NCBI RefSeq assembly: GCF_902459695.1
Contig: NZ_CABPRZ010000011.1
Coordinates: forward strand, 120,790-184,789
Direction: 5' to 3'
Source of the DNA: Pandoraea terrae
GTDB lineage: Bacteria; Pseudomonadota; Gammaproteobacteria; Burkholderiales; Burkholderiaceae
Length of the DNA stretch: 64,000 nucleotides
Shown here: positions 12,650 to 20,862 of the stretch, in pieces
Position numbering within the stretch: position 1 is the stretch's first letter
Layout of the letters: each line of letters begins with the position of its first letter
The notes under the pieces: generated by a model
Databases searched by the model: none
What the model saw: the letters and a program-made list of their open reading frames with translations, nothing else
What the model was told of the DNA's origin: nothing
Position numbers and translations under genes: made by a program

Positions 12650-12747
12650 GCTTGACCGTGCGTCTCAGTTTTGGAAAATATTTTACCCGCGCGTTCCGCC
12701 GGGCCTATGGCATGGCGCCGAAGGATTTCCGGGCGCTTGGGGTGTGA
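12650..12747 (+). pseudogene. Remnant of an AraC/XylS-family regulator (C-terminal end)
   Basis: The last 32 residues of this short frame read like the end of an AraC-type helix-turn-helix, with YFTRAFRRAYGMAPKDFRALG matching the family's second recognition helix and exit segment. Upstream, the frame stays open to a GTG at 12535, but that part shows no AraC-like sequence and no effector domain. The gene therefore appears to have lost all but its last 100 bases. It lies beside an epimerase and an SDR gene, which such a regulator might once have controlled. Confidence 0.65.
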
Positions 12748-12793
12748 TGGCGCCGCCAGCATGGCGCTGCCGGCTGCCGATCAACACCTGGCC

Positions 12794-13702
12794 TCAGGCG
12801 GCGTCTCGATACTGCGCAACGATTTCGCCGATGGTGCGGGCGATATCGTTGCGGCGATAGCCGAGCAGCGAGGTCTCCTGGAAATCCGGCTCGTAGTGGA
12901 GCGAGTTGCCGCGGCCGAAGTAGATGGCCGCATCCGGCAGCATGGGATGCTCTTGATCGAGCAACGGCGGAACGGGATTTCCCAGTGCCTGGAAGAAGGC
13001 GCCGAAATAGTCCTGAAAGGAAAGATTCTCGTCGCCGACAAGATAGGCCTTGCCGTTTTCGCCCCGCAAAAGCGCGCCTTCGATGGCTTCGGACAGAGAC
13101 GTGGTGGAAATGAAGTTGACGCCGCCCGGCGGGGCGAAAACGGGCATTCCGGCGAGCTTCCCGGCGGCATAGTCCGTGTACGCTTTGAACATGCCGACCA
13201 CCAGTCCGGGCACTGCGCCCACGACGAAGGGGGCGTTGACGCTCATCACGCGAAAATGGGGCGTCGCCAGCGCACGCGCGCCTTCATCGGACAGCTTGCG
13301 CGAACGGACGTAGGCATTGTGCTCCACCAGCGACGGCATGGCCTGCGGATAAAAACTGCCGACATTGACGACGTGCCGCACGCCGGCGTCGCGCACCGCC
13401 TTGAGGAAGCGCGGCACGCCCTCGGCATTGGCGCGTTGCCAATGTGCCGCGGCGTCCGTGCCGCGCGGCAGGTGGCGGATGTCGTTGCCTGCCGCGAACA
13501 CCAGCGCATCGAACCGGCCCAGCGCCGCGACGGGCAAATCGTCCGCAAGATAATCGCAGCGAATGAATTCGAATTCACCGAGCGGCGTGCCCGCAGCCGG
13601 AGGGGTACGGCCCGCGATGCTGACCTCAAAGCCCCGCTGGCGCAAATGCAATGCCGCGTGTCCGCCGATCATGCCGGCGCCGCCGACGACCAAAATCTTC
13701 AT
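12794..13702 (-). CDS. NAD(P)-dependent epimerase/dehydratase-like protein
   Basis: This 302-residue protein begins with the Rossmann motif GGAGMIGGHAALHL, whose GxxGxxG pattern binds NAD(P). It has an extended-SDR layout, including VNVGSFYPQ near residue 117 and an NFIST segment. The typical YxxxK is not obvious; HNAYVRSRK near residue 130 may supply the Tyr and a Lys. It may act as an oxidoreductase or a NmrA-like protein. The ATG at 13702 has GGAGA seven bases before it, which is better than the ATG twelve bases earlier. An SDR gene lies directly upstream on the same strand, so the two probably form one unit. Confidence 0.78.
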   Translation of the reverse strand: MKILVVGGAGMIGGHAALHLRQRGFEVSIAGRTPPAAGTPLGEFEFIRCDYLADDLPVAALGRFDALVFAAGNDIRHLPRGTDAAAHWQRANAEGVPRFLKAVRDAGVRHVVNVGSFYPQAMPSLVEHNAYVRSRKLSDEGARALATPHFRVMSVNAPFVVGAVPGLVVGMFKAYTDYAAGKLAGMPVFAPPGGVNFISTTSLSEAIEGALLRGENGKAYLVGDENLSFQDYFGAFFQALGNPVPPLLDQEHPMLPDAAIYFGRGNSLHYEPDFQETSLLGYRRNDIARTIGEIVAQYRDAA

Positions 13703-13739
13703 GTCTGTCTCCATGGAGGGTAGGGGTAGTGTCTTCTGA

Positions 13740-14573
13740 TCAGAGGTTCATGCCGTTGCCGGTGATGACCGGCATGTTGGTCCAGATGCCTTTCGGATCC
13801 CGGTACCAGCCGGCTGCGGCGAGCGCGCCGCCGTTGACGTGCAGCGCGGTGCCCGTGATCCAGGACGCGCGAGGGCTGGCAAGGAACAGGATCGCATCCG
13901 CCATGTCCTGCGGTGTTCCGAATCGGCCGAGCGGGATCCAGCGCGGCAGTTGCGACTGATGTTCCGGCGCGACCACCTGGCTGACCGGAACCTGCGGCGT
14001 TTCCGTGGTTTCCGGCGCAATCAGGTTCACCCGAATGCCGGCGGGGGCCAATTCCAGCGCGAGGCTCTGCGTGAACCCGTTGACGGCCGCCTTGAACGCG
14101 CCATACACCGCACAGTTCGGAATACCGCGAAAACCTTCGATCGACGACACATTGACGATACTGCCGCCGCCGGTGCGCTTGAGCAGGGGCAACATGGCGC
14201 GCGTGACGGTAAAGAGTTGACGGAGATTGACGGCGTAGAGACGCTCGATGTCCTCGTCGGTATAGCGTTCGAACGGCTTGGCGATGCGCAGGAAGTCGCC
14301 CACGTTGTTGACCAGGATGTCGAGCGCGCCGAAACGCTGTTCAATCTGCGTAGCCAGCGCGCTGACCGCGGTCGCGTCGTTGACGTCACCGTGCACGACC
14401 AGCGCTTCGGCGCCCGCGTCGTCGAACGCCGCCTTCAAGTCAGCGACGCGCGCTTCGTCGATCTCGATCACCGCCACGCGAGCGCCCCATTGGCGAAACG
14501 CCTGCGCCGTCGCCCGTCCAATACCCGCCCCGCCGCCTGTCACCAATACCGTCTTGCCATGAAACTCGATCAT
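13740..14573 (-). CDS. Short-chain dehydrogenase/reductase
   Basis: This 277-residue classical SDR shows TGGGAGIGRATA (cofactor binding, residues 11-22), NNVG near residue 90, a catalytic Ser in NVSSIEG and the YGAFK form of the YxxxK motif near residue 156. It should oxidise an alcohol or reduce a ketone with NAD(P)H. I chose the ATG at 14573, preceded by GGAGGAGACAACG. It precedes the epimerase-like gene by 37 bases and is divergent from an HxlR-type regulator, which is the obvious candidate to control both. The substrate is unknown. Confidence 0.9.
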   Translation of the reverse strand: MIEFHGKTVLVTGGGAGIGRATAQAFRQWGARVAVIEIDEARVADLKAAFDDAGAEALVVHGDVNDATAVSALATQIEQRFGALDILVNNVGDFLRIAKPFERYTDEDIERLYAVNLRQLFTVTRAMLPLLKRTGGGSIVNVSSIEGFRGIPNCAVYGAFKAAVNGFTQSLALELAPAGIRVNLIAPETTETPQVPVSQVVAPEHQSQLPRWIPLGRFGTPQDMADAILFLASPRASWITGTALHVNGGALAAAGWYRDPKGIWTNMPVITGNGMNL

Positions 14574-14624
14574 CGTTGTCTCCTCCAGTTGCGTCATGGT
14601 GAGACTATATTTGGCGAAGTTACC

Positions 14625-14670
14625 AATGGCAATAAGGCACCCGAATGTGGTATAGGTACCTTTTGGAAAC
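14625..14670. promoter_or_regulatory. Divergent control region with an imperfect inverted repeat
   Basis: The 117-base gap between the SDR and the HxlR-type gene is locally A+T-richer than its surroundings. It contains AAGTTACC and, further on, GGTACCTT. These are inverted copies with one mismatch, spaced as two separated half-sites. This could be the operator of the adjacent regulator and cover both promoters, but this is only a pattern reading. Confidence 0.3.
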
Positions 14671-14690
14671 CATCAAAACCGGACGTGGCG

Positions 14691-15044
14691 ATGACGAACT
14701 ACCATCCGTTGACACTTGAAATCATGGATATGGTCGGCGACAAGTGGACGCTGCTGATCGTGTACACATTGGGTGAGGGCCCGGTGCGTTTCTCCGACCT
14801 GCGCCGGCGCGCCGCGCCGATCAGCCAGAAGATGCTGACGCAGACGTTACGTGCGCTGGAGCGGCACGGCATGGTCGATCGCAACGTGCTGCCCACCGCG
14901 CCGCCACAGGTCGAATATTCGCTGACCCGGCTGGGCCGCAGCTTTCTCGACGCGGCGGGCGTCATCTGCGGCTGGACGCGCGACAACATGAATGAGCTGA
15001 GCGCTGCGCGAGAAGCGTTCGATTCCCAGCGCAAGTCTGCCTGA
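14691..15044 (+). CDS. HxlR-family transcriptional regulator
   Basis: The 117-residue protein is a winged helix-turn-helix regulator of the MarR-like HxlR family. It shows the family pattern [41 protein letters not shown] and [12 protein letters not shown] in the right order. HxlR proteins often sense aldehydes or oxidants through an N-terminal cysteine. Here the N-terminus has no such residue, and the only Cys is near residue 101 (VICGW). The ATG at 14691 gives a standard N-terminus. It is divergent from the SDR/epimerase pair, which it likely controls, probably as a repressor. Confidence 0.88.
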   Translation: MTNYHPLTLEIMDMVGDKWTLLIVYTLGEGPVRFSDLRRRAAPISQKMLTQTLRALERHGMVDRNVLPTAPPQVEYSLTRLGRSFLDAAGVICGWTRDNMNELSAAREAFDSQRKSA

Positions 15045-15130
15045 GCGCTGGATGCAGGGCGCGTAATTTACAATGCGCGAGGCTTCTCACCTTCCCGAAT
15101 TCGTTTTGGCATTTCACACGTGAGGTCTTC

Positions 15131-16327
15131 ATGATCATCAAACCGCGCGTGCGCGGCTTCATCTGCGTCACCACTCACCCCGCCGGCTGCGAAGCCAACG
15201 TCAAGCAACAGATCGAATACGTCACCGCAAGCGGACCGATCGCCAATGGGCCCAAAAAAGTGCTGGTGATCGGCGCATCGACCGGATACGGACTGGCGGC
15301 CCGGATTACGGCCGCATTCGGATCCGGCGCGGATACGCTCGGCGTCTTCTTCGAGCGTGCCGGCACCGAGAGCAAACCGGGCACCCCGGGCTGGTACAAC
15401 ACGGCCGCTTTCGAAAAATTTGCCGCAGCGAAAGGCCTGTACGCCAAGAGCATCAATGGCGACGCGTTCTCTGACGAGATCAAGCAGCAGACTATCGATG
15501 TCATCAAGCGGGACCTCGGGCAGGTCGATCTGGTGGTCTATAGTCTCGCCTCCCCGCGGCGTACCCACCCGAAGACCGGCGAGGTCTTCAGTTCGACACT
15601 GAAACCTGTCGGCCGGGCGGTCAGCCTGCGTGGCATCGATACCGACAAGGAAGTCGTCAAAGAGACCGTGCTGGAGCCGGCGACGCAAAGCGAAATCGAC
15701 AGCACCGTGGCCGTGATGGGCGGTGAAGACTGGCAGATGTGGATGGACGCGCTACTCGACGCGGGTGTCCTGGCCGAGGGCGCGAAGACGACTGCATTCA
15801 CCTATCTGGGCGAGAAGATCACGTATGACATCTACTGGAACGGGTCGATAGGCGCGGCCAAGAAGGACCTGGATCAAAAGGTGCTCGGCATTCGCGGCAA
15901 GCTGGCGGCCAAAGGCGGCGACGCGCGGGTGTCCGTGTTGAAGGCCGTTGTCACGCAGGCCAGTTCCGCCATCCCGATGATGCCGCTGTACCTTTCGCTG
16001 CTGTTCAAGGTCATGAAGGAACAAGGCACGCACGAGGGCTGCATCGAACAGGTCTACGGGCTTTACAAGGAAAGCCTGTATGGCAATTCGCCGCATGTGG
16101 ATGAGGAAGGGCGGCTGCGCGCGGACGATAAGGAGCTGGCCCCGGAAGTCCAGGCGCGCGTACTGCAGCTCTGGGATCAGGTCACCAGCGAAAACATCTA
16201 CACACTCACCGACTTCGCCGGGTACAAAAAGGAATTCCTGCGCCTTTTCGGGTTCGAGATCGACGGGGTGGATTACGAAGCCGACGTCAATCCCGACGTA
16301 CCGATCACCGGTCTCGTTCAGGCATAG
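15131..16327 (+). CDS. fabV: Trans-2-enoyl-ACP/CoA reductase FabV
   Basis: FabV performs the last reduction in fatty acid elongation, using NADH to saturate the 2-enoyl chain. The 398-residue product matches the family length. It starts [20 protein letters not shown], has the cofactor motif [11 protein letters not shown] near residue 48, and the Tyr235-x8-Lys244 catalytic pair in [11 protein letters not shown], identical in position to characterised Burkholderia FabV. The family is naturally insensitive to triclosan, unlike FabI. The gene is monocistronic and converges on the ABC permease gene. Whether the genome also has fabI cannot be told here. Confidence 0.97.
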   Translation: MIIKPRVRGFICVTTHPAGCEANVKQQIEYVTASGPIANGPKKVLVIGASTGYGLAARITAAFGSGADTLGVFFERAGTESKPGTPGWYNTAAFEKFAAAKGLYAKSINGDAFSDEIKQQTIDVIKRDLGQVDLVVYSLASPRRTHPKTGEVFSSTLKPVGRAVSLRGIDTDKEVVKETVLEPATQSEIDSTVAVMGGEDWQMWMDALLDAGVLAEGAKTTAFTYLGEKITYDIYWNGSIGAAKKDLDQKVLGIRGKLAAKGGDARVSVLKAVVTQASSAIPMMPLYLSLLFKVMKEQGTHEGCIEQVYGLYKESLYGNSPHVDEEGRLRADDKELAPEVQARVLQLWDQVTSENIYTLTDFAGYKKEFLRLFGFEIDGVDYEADVNPDVPITGLVQA

Positions 16328-16357
16328 GCGCTGCAATGTTGCCGTCGCGGGCCGCCC

Positions 16358-17224
16358 TCATTTGACGGCCCCGACGGTAAACCCTGCGACGAAACGGTCG
16401 AGGAAGAGGTTGTAGAGCACCGCAACCGGCAGGCTGACGATCAGGCAGGCACCCATCAGTGAGCCCCAGAAGTAGACATCGCCACGCACCAGGAAGGTGG
16501 GCACGCCGACACTCACCGTGTATTGCGACGAACTCGTGATGAAGGTCAATGCGTAGACGAATTCCTGCATCGTCAGCGTGAGCGTGAAAATGATCACGGT
16601 CAGGATGCCGGGCGAAGAAAGCGGCACGACGACCTTCAGGAACGCGCCGAAGCGGCTCAGGCCGTCCATCATCGCCGCTTCCTCGATATCGCGCGGCACG
16701 GCCTTGAAGAAACCCATCATCAGCCAGGTACAGAACGGCACCGTAAAACTCGGGTACACCAGCACCAGTGACCAGAGCGAATCCTGCAGGCCGAGCGAGC
16801 CGATGATGCGCGAGAACGGGATGAACAATAGGGTCGGGGGGATCAGGTAGGTCAGGAAAATGCCGATGGCCAATTGCCGGCCCCAGCGTCCGGACAGACG
16901 CGCCAGGCTATAGCCGGCGGGCACGGCCAACAGCAGCGTGACAACCGTTACGCCAACGCCGACGATCAACGTGTTGAGCAGCCAGCGCACGAACAACGTG
17001 TCGAAGAACAGGACGCGCAGGTTGTCGAGCGTGGGCCGCATGTTGAACAGGAACGGATTGTTGGCCGTGTTGATCAGGTCGTGGATATCCTTGAAGGTCG
17101 TGATCAGCATCCAGTAGAAGGGAAATGCCGCGAACGTGACGTAGGCGGCGAGAAGCGCGTATTGCCCGCCGCGCCGCGTCCAGCGGTGACCGGCCAATGC
17201 GAGGATGCGTTTCGGTCCGTTCAT
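16358..17224 (-). CDS. Carbohydrate ABC transporter permease (MalG-like)
   Basis: This 288-residue inner-membrane protein has six membrane spans and the cytoplasmic EAA-type loop EEAAMMDGLSRFGAFLKVVVP that docks onto the ATPase. That pattern places it in the MalG/UgpE group of CUT1 importers. It is the second permease and last gene of a four-gene minus-strand unit coding for binding protein, ATPase and two permeases. The ATG at 17224 lies 16 bases behind the preceding permease; the open frame reaches a TTG at 17266 that would overlap it. The substrate is probably a sugar or polyol, which is not determinable from the sequence. Confidence 0.9.
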   Translation of the reverse strand: MNGPKRILALAGHRWTRRGGQYALLAAYVTFAAFPFYWMLITTFKDIHDLINTANNPFLFNMRPTLDNLRVLFFDTLFVRWLLNTLIVGVGVTVVTLLLAVPAGYSLARLSGRWGRQLAIGIFLTYLIPPTLLFIPFSRIIGSLGLQDSLWSLVLVYPSFTVPFCTWLMMGFFKAVPRDIEEAAMMDGLSRFGAFLKVVVPLSSPGILTVIIFTLTLTMQEFVYALTFITSSSQYTVSVGVPTFLVRGDVYFWGSLMGACLIVSLPVAVLYNLFLDRFVAGFTVGAVK

Positions 17225-17240
17225 GTTCGGCCCGCCCACT

Positions 17241-18176
17241 TCAGGTGACCTCGGTGCGGCGCGCAATGATCAACAGTACGATCACCACCGCGACCAGCAC
17301 AGGAAACAGGAACAGCGAAATGGCCGCGCCCCCGGCCAGGTCACCGCCCTGGATGCCGCTGAAGAACGCCAGGCTGGCCAGCATTTGCGTCGTGTCGTAC
17401 GGGCCGCCGCGAGTCAGCACATAGACGATGATCATATCGGTGAAGGTAAACACGATACCAAACAGCAGGGCCACCAGCATGACGGGCATGACCAGCGGAA
17501 GGTTGATGCGGAACAGGTGCCGCCAGAAGCCGGCTCCGTCCATGGCCGCAGCGTCATGGATGTCCTGCGGTATCCCGGCGAGCCCGGCAAGGATGATCAC
17601 GGTTGCCAGCGGCAGCAGGCGCCATACGTCCACCAGGATCACCGACAGCATGGCCAGGTCCGGTTGCCCCAGCCAGATGGGCCAGGTCTGCGGCCCCAGC
17701 AGCCTCAGGGCGCGCAGCGACCAGTTGATGATGCTGTACACGGGGTCGAAGATCCATAACCAGCCGATGGTGCCGAGCGAAATGGGCGCCACCCACGGCA
17801 GCAGGATCAGCAGCCGTACAAGCCACTTGCCACGGAAATCCTGCATCAGCGCCAACGCCAGTATTTTCGCCAGTATCACCACCATGAACTGGGAGACGCC
17901 GGTGAACACCAGCGAATTGCGCAGCGAGCGCCAGAAGGTGTCGTTTTCCAGGACGCGCCGAAAATTCTCCATGCCGACGAAATGCAGGGTGCGGCTACCG
18001 ACCGAGGCGTCTGTCAGGCTGTAATAGATCGACAGCAGGAAGGGCACCCCGACCAGCAGCACAATGTAGATGATCGCGGGCGCCAGCATCACGCGGCCCA
18101 TCCACAGGTCGCTGCCGAGACGGGGTCTTTCGGACCGGCGCTCCGAAGGGCGCACCGGAAGGTGGACGTGCATCAT
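17241..18176 (-). CDS. Carbohydrate ABC transporter permease (MalF/UgpA-like)
   Basis: The 311-residue product has six hydrophobic segments and the coupling loop HDAAAMDGAGFWRHLFRINLP, as in MalF/UgpA-type permeases of CUT1 importers. The likely start is the ATG at 18176, whose last two bases overlap the TGA of the ATPase gene (ATGA), indicating translational coupling. The frame is open further upstream but overlaps the ATPase gene. It lacks the large periplasmic P2 loop of MalF, so it is closer to the UgpA/sugar type. Confidence 0.9.
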   Translation of the reverse strand: MMHVHLPVRPSERRSERPRLGSDLWMGRVMLAPAIIYIVLLVGVPFLLSIYYSLTDASVGSRTLHFVGMENFRRVLENDTFWRSLRNSLVFTGVSQFMVVILAKILALALMQDFRGKWLVRLLILLPWVAPISLGTIGWLWIFDPVYSIINWSLRALRLLGPQTWPIWLGQPDLAMLSVILVDVWRLLPLATVIILAGLAGIPQDIHDAAAMDGAGFWRHLFRINLPLVMPVMLVALLFGIVFTFTDMIIVYVLTRGGPYDTTQMLASLAFFSGIQGGDLAGGAAISLFLFPVLVAVVIVLLIIARRTEVT

Positions 18177-19198
18177 GCGGGCCCCAGGCTTGCCCCGGAT
18201 GCAGGATCGAAACGCTTCAGGTCGCGCCGGCGCACCACGAAATCGTGCCGGGTGCCGGTCTCGATCGGTATGCCCACCGTACAGGGGATACGGGCGATGA
18301 CCTTCGCCGGCGGTAAGGGCGCGCACAGCACCCCGTACACCATGCGGTCCGACCCCAGGTTTTCGATACGGGTCACGTCGAACGTGAAGGTGTGCACCGC
18401 CTCGTCCGCCGCATACGCCGCGCGCGGCAGAAAGTGTTCGGGTCGGAAGCCCGTCACGACGTGGTCGGACGTCACCAGATTCATCGAGGGTGATCCGATA
18501 AACGTGGCGACAAACAGATCGGCGGGGCGCTGGTACACGTCTTCGGGCGTACCCAGCTGATGGATCCGGCCGTGATCGAGAATGGCGATGCGGTCCCCCA
18601 GACCCAGCGCCTCGATCTGGTCATGGGTGACATAAATGGTCGTTGTCGCCAACTGCCGCTGGAAATGTTGCAACTCGTCGCGCGCCGAGGTGCGCAGCTT
18701 GGCATCGAGATTCGACAACGGCTCGTCGAGCAGGAACACGGCCGGCTCGCGAACCACCGCGCGCGCCAGCGCCACCCGTTGCCGTTCGCCACCGGAGAGC
18801 TGACGCGGTTTGCGTGCGAGCAGATGACCGATGCCGAACAGCTGCGCCGCCCAGTCCACCTTCTTGCGGATCGCGTCGCGCGGCAAGTGCTGGACCTGCA
18901 ACGGGAACGCGATGTTCTCGAACACCGTGAGATGGGGATACAGCGCGTAACTCTGGAACACCATCGCCATGTTGCGCGCGCCGGGCGGCAATCCCGTCAC
19001 CACCCGGGCATCCACCAGCACGTCGCCGGACGTGGGCGCTTCGAGTCCGGCGATGAGCCGCAGCAAGGTTGTCTTGCCTGACCCCGAGGGCCCCAGTAAC
19101 ACCAGGAATTCCGCATCCCGCGCACGCAGGTCAACACCGTCCACGGCATTGGTGCTGTCGAAGCGCTTGATCAGTGAGCGAACTTCTACGGTCGCCAT
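18173..19198 (-). CDS. ABC transporter ATP-binding protein (MalK/UgpC-like)
   Basis: The 341-residue ATPase powers the importer. It has the Walker A motif GPSGSGKTT near residue 36, Q-loop VFQSYALYPHLTV, signature LSGGERQRVALARA near residue 134, Walker B VFLLDEPLSNLDAKL and the switch histidine in VTHDQIEAL. The C-terminal third is a shortened MalK-type regulatory domain (TOBE-like), ending about 20-30 residues earlier than MalK. It is second in the operon, 27 bases behind the binding-protein gene. Confidence 0.95.
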   Translation of the reverse strand: MATVEVRSLIKRFDSTNAVDGVDLRARDAEFLVLLGPSGSGKTTLLRLIAGLEAPTSGDVLVDARVVTGLPPGARNMAMVFQSYALYPHLTVFENIAFPLQVQHLPRDAIRKKVDWAAQLFGIGHLLARKPRQLSGGERQRVALARAVVREPAVFLLDEPLSNLDAKLRTSARDELQHFQRQLATTTIYVTHDQIEALGLGDRIAILDHGRIHQLGTPEDVYQRPADLFVATFIGSPSMNLVTSDHVVTGFRPEHFLPRAAYAADEAVHTFTFDVTRIENLGSDRMVYGVLCAPLPPAKVIARIPCTVGIPIETGTRHDFVVRRRDLKRFDPASGASLGPA

Positions 19199-19225
19199 GG
19201 TGTCCCGGATGCCAGTCCCCCGCGG

Positions 19226-20617
19226 TTACAACAAACCTTTTTCGTGCCATTTCGCGAAAATTCGCCGGCATGCAGTGTCCGCCGCCTTGATCGCGTTTTC
19301 AGGTGTCTCGGTGCCCGTGGCCGCTTTGGCGAACATGGTGTTCAGCACCCAGGTGTTGAAGATTTCGTCGATGGCGGCGTTGGCGTAGCCGGGGTAGCCG
19401 ACGTTGGTGGCTTGATTCATCAGGGCGCCAAGCACTTTGTATTTGTCATGCGGCTGGGCCTTGGCGTCATTGGCGATCAGCTGTGCCAGGTCGGGCACCG
19501 TACTGGGGAAGCAGGGGAAATTGTAGAACTGGCTCCCCAGGAACCCCTGCCGGAAGTTATCGATGTAATCCACCAGGAATTGCTTGGCGCCATCGATGTT
19601 TTCGGCAAACTTCCAGATGACATAGCAATCCATCACATGCTCCATGCCGATGCGCCGCACCGGACCCTGCAGCGCCTGGGTGAGCCAGATGTTGGGCGTC
19701 ACGGGAATATTCTTGTTTTCTCCTTCCCGGGTGATGGAGATGGCATTCAGGCACAACGAGATCGTGCCCGCCAGCATGGCACGATTATTGGACGAAGGAT
19801 CCCACGCCAGGACTTCGGGCGTCATGGTGTCCTGATACAGGGCTTTGACGAACTTCACCGCCTCTAGCGTCTGCTTCGAATTCAGGATCACGCTGCCGTA
19901 CGCATCCTGCACGGAGCCGCCGAAGGCGAAAAGGATGGTCCGCATCGCCATGGCCGTATCGAGTTCGGCGGAAAGGCCGATGCCGACGGGAATGTTGTGT
20001 TTTTGCTTGATCTTGCGCCCGGCGGTCAATACGTCATCCCACGTATCGGGCGGGCGCATGCCGATATCGTCCCACAGGTCCTTGCGATAGTTGATCGGGT
20101 CGGGCACAAAACTGTCCGAAAAGCCGAAGTACTTCTTCGTCTTCGGGTTGTAGGTGCTCTTGACCGCGAGTTCCACCGGCTTGCCATGCTTGCGCTGGCA
20201 TTCCTCGTAGATTTCGCGGTGGTCGATCACCTGCTCTTCGTACACCGGGGGCGGCGACAGGAACATGAACAGGTCATGGCCCCGCTGGGCCGACACTTCA
20301 GCCGCCGCACGCGTGTTCAACGCCGGGATGCCGACATGATCCACGATCACGTCGGTATCGTGTTTCTGCCCCCATTCCTTGACGTAGGTGCCGTCGAACC
20401 ACGTGTCGTACGCCGGCACGAAGTGATTCCATTGAAGTATTTTCAATGTCCGTTTCGCGGCACGCGCCTCGGTCGGCATGATGAACGGGCTGAGGCCCGC
20501 AGCAAGGCCGGCTGCGCCGGTGGCCCGAATGAAGCGGCGCCTGCTGGCGTCGGCCGAAGCGGAAGTCCTGGTGGCAGCATCCAGACAGGGCGTATTTTTT
20601 TTGACGTCGTTTGCCAT
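19226..20617 (-). CDS. Tat-exported sugar-type ABC substrate-binding protein
   Basis: The 463-residue protein is an extracellular solute-binding protein of family 1. Its N-terminus has a twin-arginine signal, SRRRFIRATGAAGLAAGL (about residues 26-43), with a probable cut after TEARA, so it should be exported folded. The mature part has the family's GFSDSFVPDPINYRKDLWDD hinge-type segment. The ATG at 20617 follows AAGGAGACAGCC and is better than the frame's earlier start at 20668. It leads the ABC operon behind a good promoter. The ligand is unknown; no catabolic enzyme lies in the operon. Confidence 0.9.
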   Translation of the reverse strand: MANDVKKNTPCLDAATRTSASADASRRRFIRATGAAGLAAGLSPFIMPTEARAAKRTLKILQWNHFVPAYDTWFDGTYVKEWGQKHDTDVIVDHVGIPALNTRAAAEVSAQRGHDLFMFLSPPPVYEEQVIDHREIYEECQRKHGKPVELAVKSTYNPKTKKYFGFSDSFVPDPINYRKDLWDDIGMRPPDTWDDVLTAGRKIKQKHNIPVGIGLSAELDTAMAMRTILFAFGGSVQDAYGSVILNSKQTLEAVKFVKALYQDTMTPEVLAWDPSSNNRAMLAGTISLCLNAISITREGENKNIPVTPNIWLTQALQGPVRRIGMEHVMDCYVIWKFAENIDGAKQFLVDYIDNFRQGFLGSQFYNFPCFPSTVPDLAQLIANDAKAQPHDKYKVLGALMNQATNVGYPGYANAAIDEIFNTWVLNTMFAKAATGTETPENAIKAADTACRRIFAKWHEKGLL

Positions 20618-20685
20618 GGCTGTCTCCTTTGGAGAGCGCGGTCGGGTTTCGTCTCGCGTAAAAGGCAATCACCCGATCTCCTTTG

Positions 20686-20714
20686 ATATTAGAAGTTGGT
20701 GGTATATAAGGCAA
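20686..20714 (-). promoter_or_regulatory. Sigma-70-type promoter of the ABC importer operon
   Basis: On the minus strand, TTGCCT (20714-20709) and TAATAT (20691-20686) are separated by exactly 17 bases and lie 69 bases before the binding-protein start. The rest of the 245-base divergent gap to the drug-exporter gene shows no other clear promoter. Confidence 0.55.
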
Positions 20715-20862
20715 GACGGTGGGGAGCGCGTTCCGGCCAGTGCGCGCGCCGGTCCAGCGGGTTGTGACGCGCGCGCCCTACGGGATACGCCGTACCCTTG
20801 CGCCCGATGCCGTATATCATTCGGGATTACCCCCGCGCTCGTTGACGCGTCACTCCGCTCGA

